A DNA stretch of 64,000 nucleotides, taken from assembly GCA_964651705.1 (NCBI GenBank), contig CAZYWZ010000013.1, positions 1 through 64,000 of the forward strand, given 5' to 3'. The notes below the pieces were generated by a model that was not told where the DNA came from, did not search any database, and worked only from the letters and a program-made list of their open reading frames with translations. Positions 53,501 to 58,797 of the stretch are shown here, one piece after another; within the stretch, counting starts at the first letter, position 1, and every line of letters starts with the position of its first letter. The stretch comes from JADLBR01 sp964651705 (lineage in GTDB: Bacteria > Verrucomicrobiota > Verrucomicrobiia > JADLBR01). The translations under genes and the position numbers were made by a program.

Positions 53501-53669
53501 CGGGATCGAAACGGAGGCCAAAGCCTCCCGCCTCGACGCGCTCCCAGAGTGGATCCGCCGCATCCGCTCCGAGTTCGATCACCTGCTCATCCTGCGGGAC
53601 ACCCCGCCCGCGCTGTCGCCATCGCACAAAGGAACCCCGGGACACCAAGGAGATCCATGCAAACCCTAA
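50574..53669 (+). CDS. multidomain hybrid histidine kinase (REC-GAF-PAS-HisKA-HATPase-REC-HPt)
   Basis: A 1031-residue protein without transmembrane segments. An N-terminal receiver (about 65-185) has acidic D71/D72, phosphoacceptor D123 (LTDERMPGMS) and K164. A GAF-like domain spans about 215-375, PAS about 388-505. HisKA has ATVSHEIRTPLN with H533; HATPase has NLISNGIKF, EDTGIGIS and GGSGLGLAI. A second receiver (about 772-890) has D820 (LLDIHMPTMDG). The HPt has QAAHSLKGSSGSFG with H947. It can run a full intramolecular phosphorelay. It overlaps the DUF4388-FHA gene by 13 nt. A start at 50673 is an alternative. Confidence 0.9.
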   Translation: MHRPLTKMPPRPQFQSTGSSYRKTWHLLHGAIGMEQCPGRTVEAGTPHSNRTPAPLPPRPNQPTGAILCVDDEPKILELLQKVLRRAMAPTTEILGASSAEDAIAQITRLLAAGGDLVALLTDERMPGMSGEDLIARTRSLSPMTPAILMTGHASPDLLGRVMNRSGLFRYIAKPCQPAQIISAARDAQRAFFQQKEFRRIESLIRKAAHSDATPHEITRILRRQEALLELSFASARNFEARLFTILERTAEVLRADRVCLIEYSADKGSFHCDHLFDRRASAHLRPKSTLPASGYPAYTAAIAKGQVVIARGPEHPPAPSHHAPQFSPATATASIDAPVWQSGRLTGVVRCEVSAGARDWAQEDAYFAMLAAHMVGAAWDSDQRQRAEARLREAEERYRAIFENAVVGIYQSTDDGRFLACNPAMASLLGFDSPAALKDTITDIAREIYAEPGTREALVARLLDTGNVVDFESALRRRDGSIVFVSESARVVCDESGGVAYMEGIVKDITPRVRATRELQFAKEVAENASRAKSTFLATVSHEIRTPLNGIIGILDFLLTGTLPHELHAHARIARESADGLLATINDVLDFSRIESGRFETAEAPTDLHRLVDDLVALQAPAATAKGITLSASVDNSIPRRVLTDPLRVRQILQNLISNGIKFTDSGGVRCHLAARPDGPAILIDGSVEDTGIGISREAQGRIFREFEQADNSIARRFGGSGLGLAICRSILERLGGCIRVESQPGHGSRFSFHLRARPAPDDTASPSAALEEPPTRPLHILCVDDSPTNQAIARLQLTQLGHAADIVSSGQEAIARLSRSNYDAVLLDIHMPTMDGIQVATIIRDPASPVLDHSAYIVAMTADAMDGDRERFLATGMDDYLSKPVSSQALRAALARAERYSRSRASIPPQKPARASPDPLAELWPIFAEEASALIQTMEDALRQGDSNSLAQAAHSLKGSSGSFGFGRLHRLCAGIETEAKASRLDALPEWIRRIRSEFDHLLILRDTPPALSPSHKGTPGHQGDPCKP

Positions 53670-54538
53670 AGCGCAACGCAAGCGAGACGCTTCAGGAACT
53701 AGCCATGCAGGGCGAGACTGGCTGTCTCGATGTTCGCAGAGCGCCGTACGCGGGCACCGTCTATCTGAATAGCGGAACCGTCGTCCACGTGGACCTGCAT
53801 GGACGCAGCGATCGGGCCGCCCTGCTCGAAATCCTCGGCTGGACAAACACGGTCCCGTCCTGGTCTCAGGGCGCCACCCCTTACCGCCACACCTGCCATA
53901 TCCCGCCTGACGAACTGGAGTTATTGCTGCCCGGCGGCGGACGGGGCCCGGCGGCTGACCGCCGAAGCGCGCCCAAGGCCCGGGATAATGCCATCGCGAT
54001 CGAGGCGGGCGTAGCCCTGCCCAAGCTCACCCATTACGACCTCGTCCTGCAGGCCCAAGATCCCGCGCGCATGCCTCAAGAACACCCCCTTAACGATCCC
54101 CTCAGAACCGCATACATCATCGGCGCGTCGCCGGACAGTGACGTCTGGATCGACCATTATTCGGTGTGCCAGAGGCACGCGTCCATACTCCTTGAAGGCG
54201 ATCTCATCCGCCTCTGGGACCTCGGTTCCCACGATGCCACCCGCGTCAACGGCAACCTCGTCGATGAGGCGATCCTCCAGACCGGCGATCTTCTCCAGAT
54301 TGGCGATATCGACTTCAAGGTGATGCTTCGGGCCCGATCGGTGGCAGCCGGCCTTGGGTCCACACTCGAGGGGCACGCCGCACAGCCCTCACCGATGCCT
54401 CACGGGCCCCTGAGATTCGACGACATCCTGGCCGAGAGACGCCTCTCAGGCTCGTCCGGCAGCGCCCTTTCCAGAATCTTCGATACCCTCCGCCCCGGCA
54501 CGACATCGAAGTCCCGAGGCCGGCGCCCAAGCGGCTGA
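53657..54538 (+). CDS. DUF4388 (PATAN-like) plus FHA domain protein
   Basis: 293 residues from ATG 53657, with an excellent AAGGAGATCC ribosome-binding site. Residues 1-95 match the DUF4388/PATAN pattern found in bacterial two-component partners (GETGCLDVRR, GTVYLNSGTVVHVDL, ALLEILGW). Residues about 145-235 are an FHA domain: IIGASPDSDVWI, HYSVCQRHASIL, DLGSHDATRVNGNLV. The usual Arg after the first Gly is replaced by Ala, so phosphothreonine binding may be altered. A Ser/Gly/Arg-rich tail ends the protein. It is coupled to the hybrid kinase and is probably its output or assembly partner. Confidence 0.82.
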   Translation: MQTLKRNASETLQELAMQGETGCLDVRRAPYAGTVYLNSGTVVHVDLHGRSDRAALLEILGWTNTVPSWSQGATPYRHTCHIPPDELELLLPGGGRGPAADRRSAPKARDNAIAIEAGVALPKLTHYDLVLQAQDPARMPQEHPLNDPLRTAYIIGASPDSDVWIDHYSVCQRHASILLEGDLIRLWDLGSHDATRVNGNLVDEAILQTGDLLQIGDIDFKVMLRARSVAAGLGSTLEGHAAQPSPMPHGPLRFDDILAERRLSGSSGSALSRIFDTLRPGTTSKSRGRRPSG

Positions 54539-54544
54539 CACGCG

Positions 54545-54562
54545 GCCAAATGGCCATTTGGC
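54545..54562. terminator. palindrome GCCAAATGG/CCATTTGGC after the FHA gene
   Basis: A perfect 18-bp inverted repeat six bases after the stop codon of the FHA gene, without a U-tract. It is related in sequence to the palindromes at 55507-55522 and 61598-61623. Confidence 0.4.
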
Positions 54563-54721
54563 TGCCTCATCCCCGCACGCGCGATGTGCCGCCGGCGCCA
54601 CCAACCCTGATTCCAGGCGGATGCCGCACTTGCCCAGCGGTCCTCATCCGCGTGGGCCCGGATCCACCGCGGGCGAGCACGCCCCCCTGGCGCAGCACCC
54701 CTTCGATCTCTCCGAACCCAC

Positions 54722-55496
54722 CATGACGCGCAGGGTCGCCCGCTATATCACTCGGTAGACTTCGAGCCAGACGGCTTTCTCATCGCCAGCGCCGACGACA
54801 GGATCGCGCCCATCGTGGCGTTCTCGTCCACGGGACGCTTTGATCCAAGCCGCGAAAATCCTCTGGTGGCCCTCCTCGAGGGCGACATGGGCGCGAGACT
54901 CCCCAACCACAGTCTCCTGGGGTCCGGGTGAACCCGGTCCCAAAGAGGTCATGATCGAGCCGATCGACGACGGCGAGTGCGAGGGAGAGGAGACCATCGC
55001 GCTATCCCTGGCCCAGGCGGCCAACGCGGCACTTGAGGGACCCACCACCATCACCATTCAGATCGAGGCAAACGGACTCGACTTCGCCTCTTGGCTCTCT
55101 TCCTCGGGTCTCGACACCACCGGTCACACGGAATGCTCGGACGACCCCGACACCGACGGATGCTGCAACCTCGAGGAATACGCGTTCGCCGGCAACCCGC
55201 TCGACGCTTCCGACCGCGCCGCGATCTCTCCCGGCCCAACCATGGATCAGGCGAGACTCTGCATCCAGTTCCGCCAACTCCGTGATGCCACCGATCTCTC
55301 GTATATCCCCGAGTTCTCCTCCGATATGATCTCTTGGGAACTCGCCGTCGATGACCCGGTCCTCGTCAGCTCTGAGGACACCTTCGACGTGCTCAGCGTC
55401 ATGGATCCCAATCCCTCCCCACCGCCAGGGTCCCGCTTTGCGCGCGTCCGCCTCGTCCGCCACACGCCAGACACGCCAGACACGCCAGCGAGGTAA
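54722..55496 (+). pseudogene. relic of a secreted Spi-inhibitor/Calx-beta protein
   Basis: Two fragments lie in different reading frames. The first, 54722-54931, reads GRPLYHSVDFEPDGFLIASA and then ADDRIAPIVAFSSTGRFDPS, typical of the Spi/streptopain-type propeptide domain of PVC secreted proteins, and stops after GARLPNHSLLGSG. The second, about 54936-55496, reads EVMIEPIDDGECEGEETIAL (end of a Calx-beta domain), then a WLSSSGL...NLEEYAFAGNPLDAS motif, the usual C-terminal verrucomicrobial-type domain. No start codon or ribosome-binding site opens the first fragment. The middle of a larger protein has apparently been deleted with a frame shift. Confidence 0.65.
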
Positions 55497-55506
55497 CCCG
55501 CACCCC

Positions 55507-55522
55507 GGCGCCATTTGGCGCC
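55507..55522. terminator. palindrome GGCGCCATTTGGCGCC
   Basis: An inverted repeat (GGCGCC arms, ATTT loop) between the relic gene and the 51-residue gene. It may act as a bidirectional stem-loop. Same style as 54545 and 61598. Confidence 0.4.
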
Positions 55523-55533
55523 AACTGGCCCCG

Positions 55534-55689
55534 CTAACCCCCGAGTTCCCTAAACAAGACGATCCCAACCGCAAGGTAGAGCCACGCCATCAGGACCAGG
55601 ATCATCAGCCGCTCCACCAGAGGCAACCAGCGGGACATGCGCCCGCCCTCAGCGGCCTCACCCATCTCAGGATCGTATCCGATGGCCAT
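55534..55689 (-). CDS. 51-residue single-pass membrane protein
   Basis: A small gene on the minus strand. ATG at 55689 begins one base after the PEP-CTERM stop (TGA-T-ATG), so it is translationally coupled. The protein starts MAIGYDPEMGEAAEGGRM, then SRWLPLVERLMIL and a transmembrane helix (VLMAWLYLAVGIVLF), ending RELGG. No homolog is recalled. Its tight coupling to a sorted surface protein suggests a membrane partner, for example in its assembly. Confidence 0.7.
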   Translation of the reverse strand: MAIGYDPEMGEAAEGGRMSRWLPLVERLMILVLMAWLYLAVGIVLFRELGG

Positions 55690-55690
55690 A

Positions 55691-56515
55691 TCAGCCTCCC
55701 CCCAGCGCCGCCGCGGCCCGGCGACGCCGTCCCCGGCGCCCGAAGCCCACCAGCGCCACTGAGGCCAACGCGGCCGAAATGATCGCGTCCGGCTCTGGCA
55801 CCAGCGTGTAGGTGTAGATCACCTCGACCACGCCGATGGAGCGCAGATCCGCATAGCTGGCCCCTAGCGAGGCGGTCCCGCTCTGCCCGAAACTCGCATC
55901 GGAGTACATCTGGTATTCAAACGAGCCGTCGCCGAAATAGAGGGAGGCAAACCCAGATGTGATCAGGTTCGAGGAGGCGCCCGACACCTGCAGGTTGTCG
56001 AAGAATACCGTGTCGGGCCCGGTCCAGTTGGTGCCAGTGTTGGGGGCCAGATTCGTCCTGGCTAGTGGACTGAAATACGTGTGCGATTTCGCAACGGTGA
56101 GTTCCTGCTCGCCGTTCGAGCCATATGTTGTGGAACTGACCGTCACGCGCACGTCGTTCGACCGCGCCGGGTCCCAGTTCTCGATCGTGATGTCGGCCAG
56201 ATTCGTCGCGAACATCCGGAGTTCGATGCTCAGGACGCTGCCGAAGTTCGCCACGTTGGTATTGAGCTGCTGCAGGGACACCGTGAACTCGCTCGGCGAA
56301 CTCTCGGACCAAGGCGTCGCGTGGGCCGCGGTGTTTGTGACCACCGACTGGCCGAGAGACGCGGGCACCGCGGCCGCCGCCAACGCAAACAGGCCTAGAA
56401 CCGCGCGCCGCCACCCCCGAGCGCGGACCGGAACGACCCCGTCCGGAAACATTCTCTCGGAACTGGCTCTCACGGCTGACCTCATACGATGACCCTTCAA
56501 TTCCTCTCGGTTCAT
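55691..56515 (-). CDS. PEP-CTERM sorted exported protein
   Basis: 274 residues from the ATG at 56515 (MNREEL); the in-frame ATG at 56485 (MRSAVR) has AAGGG upstream and is the alternative. A signal sequence (about residues 37-55) precedes a beta-rich domain of about 170 residues resembling choice-of-anchor E proteins (FTVSLQQLNTNVANFGSVLS, VTVSSTTYGSNGEQEL). The C-terminus has the VPEP motif, a hydrophobic helix (AIISAALASVALVGF) and an Arg-rich tail (GRRGRRRR), the PEP-CTERM/exosortase signal. The exosortase is not in this window. Export and processing at the envelope are inferred. Confidence 0.85.
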   Translation of the reverse strand: MNREELKGHRMRSAVRASSERMFPDGVVPVRARGWRRAVLGLFALAAAAVPASLGQSVVTNTAAHATPWSESSPSEFTVSLQQLNTNVANFGSVLSIELRMFATNLADITIENWDPARSNDVRVTVSSTTYGSNGEQELTVAKSHTYFSPLARTNLAPNTGTNWTGPDTVFFDNLQVSGASSNLITSGFASLYFGDGSFEYQMYSDASFGQSGTASLGASYADLRSIGVVEVIYTYTLVPEPDAIISAALASVALVGFGRRGRRRRAAAALGGG

Positions 56516-56521
56516 GTTCTC

Positions 56522-56530
56522 ATTAGCCCA
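56522..56530 (-). promoter_or_regulatory. extended -10 box TGGGCTAAT before the PEP-CTERM gene
   Basis: TGGGCTAAT on the minus strand, six bases (GAGAAC) before the ATG at 56515. A -10 at this place puts the start codon at or near +1, or gives a 30-nt leader to the ATG at 56485. Confidence 0.55.
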
Positions 56531-56589
56531 CGGGCCCCGGCGCATTCCCTCCGGGCCCTCGTTACCGATGCACAATCCAACCAGCCGCC

Positions 56590-57441
56590 TCAGCGCGAGC
56601 CGAGCGCCTCCTCGTCAAGAGGATTGAGCGGGTTGGCCTCATCCAGTTCGACCCGCCGGACGAGTGCCCTGGACAACCCGCCAAGCCCTAGCGCAAAAAT
56701 GACCGCGATTGCCAGTTCCACATATCGCAGCGTGGGGTCACTCCAATCGAGCCGCGAAAGCAACGGCAATGCCTCGAGCGGCGGTTTGCGGTATCTGAGG
56801 ACCGGGTCAATCTCCACCGTCCGGGCGATCCTCTCGAAGAGATCCAGATACGCGCCCCGCGCGCCAATGGGCGCGTAAAAATTGATCTGGATGACGCCCT
56901 TCTGCGTGAGGCACATGGCGGCCACCGCGTGTGCGCCACCGGAGGACAGAGACCGCGACCCGAGGTTGAGCCAGATCACGTCGCGCCCCGGCTCATACAG
57001 GTACGCGCCCGCCGCCGTCCTCGAGAAGACGCCACGGCTGCCATCGCCCCGAAACGGCATCCCGTCAGCGAAGGCGCGGTCCACCGTCGGCAGGGCGGAT
57101 AGCTCTTCCCGGCTCGGCCTCTGGACCGACTGCATATCGATCAGGCAGTACGCGCCATGGAACCAATCGCCTATCGGCGACTCCTGGAAACCGAACCGAT
57201 AGACCGGTTCCGTCCTGGAATCCTGGGCGATCCTCCTGGCGGTCGCCCCCGCCACCATGCCATCCAGATGCATCTGGGGGATGGCCACCCACTCCGGCGG
57301 CACGCGCACATCGAATCGCTCTGCCGCAAACCGGATCTCCGGCCAATCCAACCCGTAGCTCGGCGGTGAGTCCTCCACCGCCAGATTGATCCCAGTCGTC
57401 GCAAGCAGGGCCAGAGGTGCCAGGAGCCCCGACACCCTCAC
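56590..57441 (-). CDS. bitopic membrane protein of unknown family
   Basis: 283 residues from GTG 57441, whose last bases overlap the upstream stop (GTGA). An N-terminal helix (about 4-22: SGLLAPLALLATTGINLA) and a C-terminal helix (about 238-260: VELAIAVIFALGLGGLSRAL) bracket a ~210-residue extracytoplasmic domain with motifs AIPQMHLDGMVAGA, GDWFHGAYCLIDMQ and GAHAVAAMCLTQKGVIQINF. No known domain is recognised. Operon with the 61-residue membrane protein upstream. Confidence 0.6.
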   Translation of the reverse strand: MRVSGLLAPLALLATTGINLAVEDSPPSYGLDWPEIRFAAERFDVRVPPEWVAIPQMHLDGMVAGATARRIAQDSRTEPVYRFGFQESPIGDWFHGAYCLIDMQSVQRPSREELSALPTVDRAFADGMPFRGDGSRGVFSRTAAGAYLYEPGRDVIWLNLGSRSLSSGGAHAVAAMCLTQKGVIQINFYAPIGARGAYLDLFERIARTVEIDPVLRYRKPPLEALPLLSRLDWSDPTLRYVELAIAVIFALGLGGLSRALVRRVELDEANPLNPLDEEALGSR

Positions 57442-57623
57442 CGAGCCTCCGGCGCCCGGGTCCCGCGCGCCACCGTCCGGCGCCCGGAACGCAACACGCA
57501 GAGCAACGCACCGGCCGCGACAAAGCAGCCCAGCCAATAGAGGGGCCAGCCGACCTTCAGGTAGACCAGCACCAGAGGAGAGAGCACGATCGCGATTCCT
57601 AATATGATTGTCCTGTATTTCAT
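57438..57623 (-). CDS. 61-residue two-helix membrane protein
   Basis: A small protein (MKYRTIILGIAIVLSPLV...) with two hydrophobic helices (about 5-23 and 26-45) and a basic tail (RSGRRTVARGTRAPEAR). It starts 8 bases after the extended -10 box at 57632-57640 and overlaps the start of the 283-residue membrane gene by 4 bases. Unknown family. Confidence 0.65.
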   Translation of the reverse strand: MKYRTIILGIAIVLSPLVLVYLKVGWPLYWLGCFVAAGALLCVLRSGRRTVARGTRAPEAR

Positions 57624-57631
57624 GAGGGATC

Positions 57632-57640
57632 ATTATCCCA
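57632..57640 (-). promoter_or_regulatory. extended -10 box TGGGATAAT
   Basis: On the minus strand, TGGGATAAT is followed by GATCCCTC and the ATG of the 61-residue gene. GGGAT-AATG-ATCCC is also a perfect short inverted repeat. Confidence 0.55.
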
Positions 57641-57679
57641 TCGCCAGGCCGAACTCGGCAGAAGGACGCCGGCCCCGGA

Positions 57680-58237
57680 TCAACCCGCGCACAGCAGCAA
57701 CGTCGAGCGATCGATCTTCCTGGTCGCCGGGACCACCGGGTGGCCCGGCAAGCCTGGCCCGGCGGCGAGCGCGACCGCCGCCGCGAGCGAGATCTCCATG
57801 TCCATCAGCCACAGCGCCTCCCCATCCGAGAGGCCCACCTTGGGGTTGACGAGGGAGGTGGCCCAGGGCGGCGAGTCCAAATCCAACATCGCCCGGTCAG
57901 GGACCGGCAGATCCACGCCCCCGAGTCGCCCCAGCGCATCGTAGACAGACATGGCGCCCGCCCAGACATCCTCCCTGACATGCGCGTCGAGGCACACCTG
58001 AAGCCCGCTGACCGCACCCACCGCATCCAGCACCTCGATGTACGCCAGTTGGGCGTCCCAGAGCCCCCGGACACTCCATCCGGGGCGCCCCGGCACCTGG
58101 GCCTCCCCGCTCAGCAAAAACGCCCACCATCGGCTGAGTTCCTGCTCGGTGTATTGGCGGCTCGATGCCTGCCGCCGCAACCCGCTGGTGATCCGATAAT
58201 ACGCCACCTCCACCGCCGATCGTTCTGCCATGCGCAT
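57680..58237 (-). CDS. hypothetical protein (185 residues)
   Basis: MRMAERSAVEVAYYRI opens a mostly soluble protein with a helical N-terminal half (QYTEQELSRWWAFLLSGEAQ, WDAQLAYIEVLDAVGAVSGL). A second half carries VDLPVPDRAMLDLDSPPWAT. The hydrophobic segment near the C-terminus (EISLAAAVALAAGPGLPGHP) is short for a transmembrane helix. No family recognised. ATGs at 58246, 58237 and 58231 are all in frame; 58237 is chosen because it follows the -10 box at a distance matching the sister genes. Confidence 0.55.
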   Translation of the reverse strand: MRMAERSAVEVAYYRITSGLRRQASSRQYTEQELSRWWAFLLSGEAQVPGRPGWSVRGLWDAQLAYIEVLDAVGAVSGLQVCLDAHVREDVWAGAMSVYDALGRLGGVDLPVPDRAMLDLDSPPWATSLVNPKVGLSDGEALWLMDMEISLAAAVALAAGPGLPGHPVVPATRKIDRSTLLLCAG

Positions 58238-58244
58238 GCCAACC

Positions 58245-58253
58245 ATTATCCCA
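58245..58253 (-). promoter_or_regulatory. extended -10 box TGGGATAAT
   Basis: TGGGATAAT on the minus strand, seven bases before the ATG at 58237. The box itself contains an ATG (58246) in the same frame as the gene. Confidence 0.5.
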
Positions 58254-58285
58254 ATGCCGCGGCCGCCCCGCCCCTCCACCGACCT

Positions 58286-58294
58286 TGGGCTAAT
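58286..58294 (+). promoter_or_regulatory. extended -10 box TGGGCTAAT upstream of the small membrane operon
   Basis: TGGGCTAATGATCCC; the start codon of the 73-residue gene lies 53 nt further on, so this unit should have a normal leader. Confidence 0.5.
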
Positions 58295-58347
58295 GATCCC
58301 CTGTCGCACTCCTCCGAAAGCAGAGGCCAGCGACCCAGGAGCAGACG

Positions 58348-58569
58348 ATGAGAGAGTGGTTACGACATGCGGTTGAGGCCGACCCGACGGCCCCGGACGA
58401 GTGGCTGAATCGCGCCACCGCCGTCGCACTGATCCTCTTCCTCGGAGTCGCCCTCTACTCACGCACCGGCCGCAACCCCAATGGCCCTTCGGCTGCCGGA
58501 GAATGGAGATTGCCCGACTTCGCCCACGCCACAGCCCCAGAAAGCAGTCGCCCCCTCCCCGATCCATGA
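58348..58569 (+). CDS. 73-residue single-pass membrane protein
   Basis: A short N-terminal helix (MREWLRHAVEADPTAPDEWL) and a transmembrane segment (about 22-38: RATAVALILFLGVALYS) are followed by a Gly/Pro/Ser-rich tail. AGGAGCAGACG is a good ribosome-binding site. The stop overlaps the next gene (ATGA). No family recognised. Confidence 0.6.
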   Translation: MREWLRHAVEADPTAPDEWLNRATAVALILFLGVALYSRTGRNPNGPSAAGEWRLPDFAHATAPESSRPLPDP

Positions 58570-58733
58570 CCCGATCGACCTCAGACGAGGCTCCAGCGCA
58601 GCCGCCCGCAGTCGGCCCCCGGCGATGCCGCCTGGTCGAAATCGTGGGGTCGTGCCTGCTCTGCGCCATCGTGCTGGGCGCGATGCTCCACGCGGAGGGC
58701 CCATGGCACAAATGGTTTGTGCCAGAGCCATGA
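58566..58733 (+). CDS. 55-residue single-pass membrane protein
   Basis: It starts inside the stop codon of the preceding gene (ATGA, 4-base overlap). A ~22-residue Pro/Arg-rich N-terminus (MTRSTSDEAPAQPPAVGPRR) leads to a helix (VEIVGSCLLCAIVLGAML) and a short HAEGPWHKWFVPEP tail, so the charged parts lie on both sides of the membrane. It ends four bases before the -10 box of the sensor kinase. No family recognised. Confidence 0.6.
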   Translation: MTRSTSDEAPAQPPAVGPRRCRLVEIVGSCLLCAIVLGAMLHAEGPWHKWFVPEP

Positions 58734-58735
58734 TC

Positions 58736-58744
58736 GGGGATAAT
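58736..58744 (+). promoter_or_regulatory. -10 box GGGGATAAT before the four-PAS kinase
   Basis: Same class, but the first T of the TGn element is G. It begins three bases after the stop of the 55-residue gene. The first possible start codon (GTG 58798) is 53 nt downstream, the same distance as at 58286/58348. Confidence 0.45.
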
Positions 58745-58797
58745 GGGGCCATCACCGGAGTCATCGATATGGCGCGTCCGGTCGCCAACGTTCGAAC

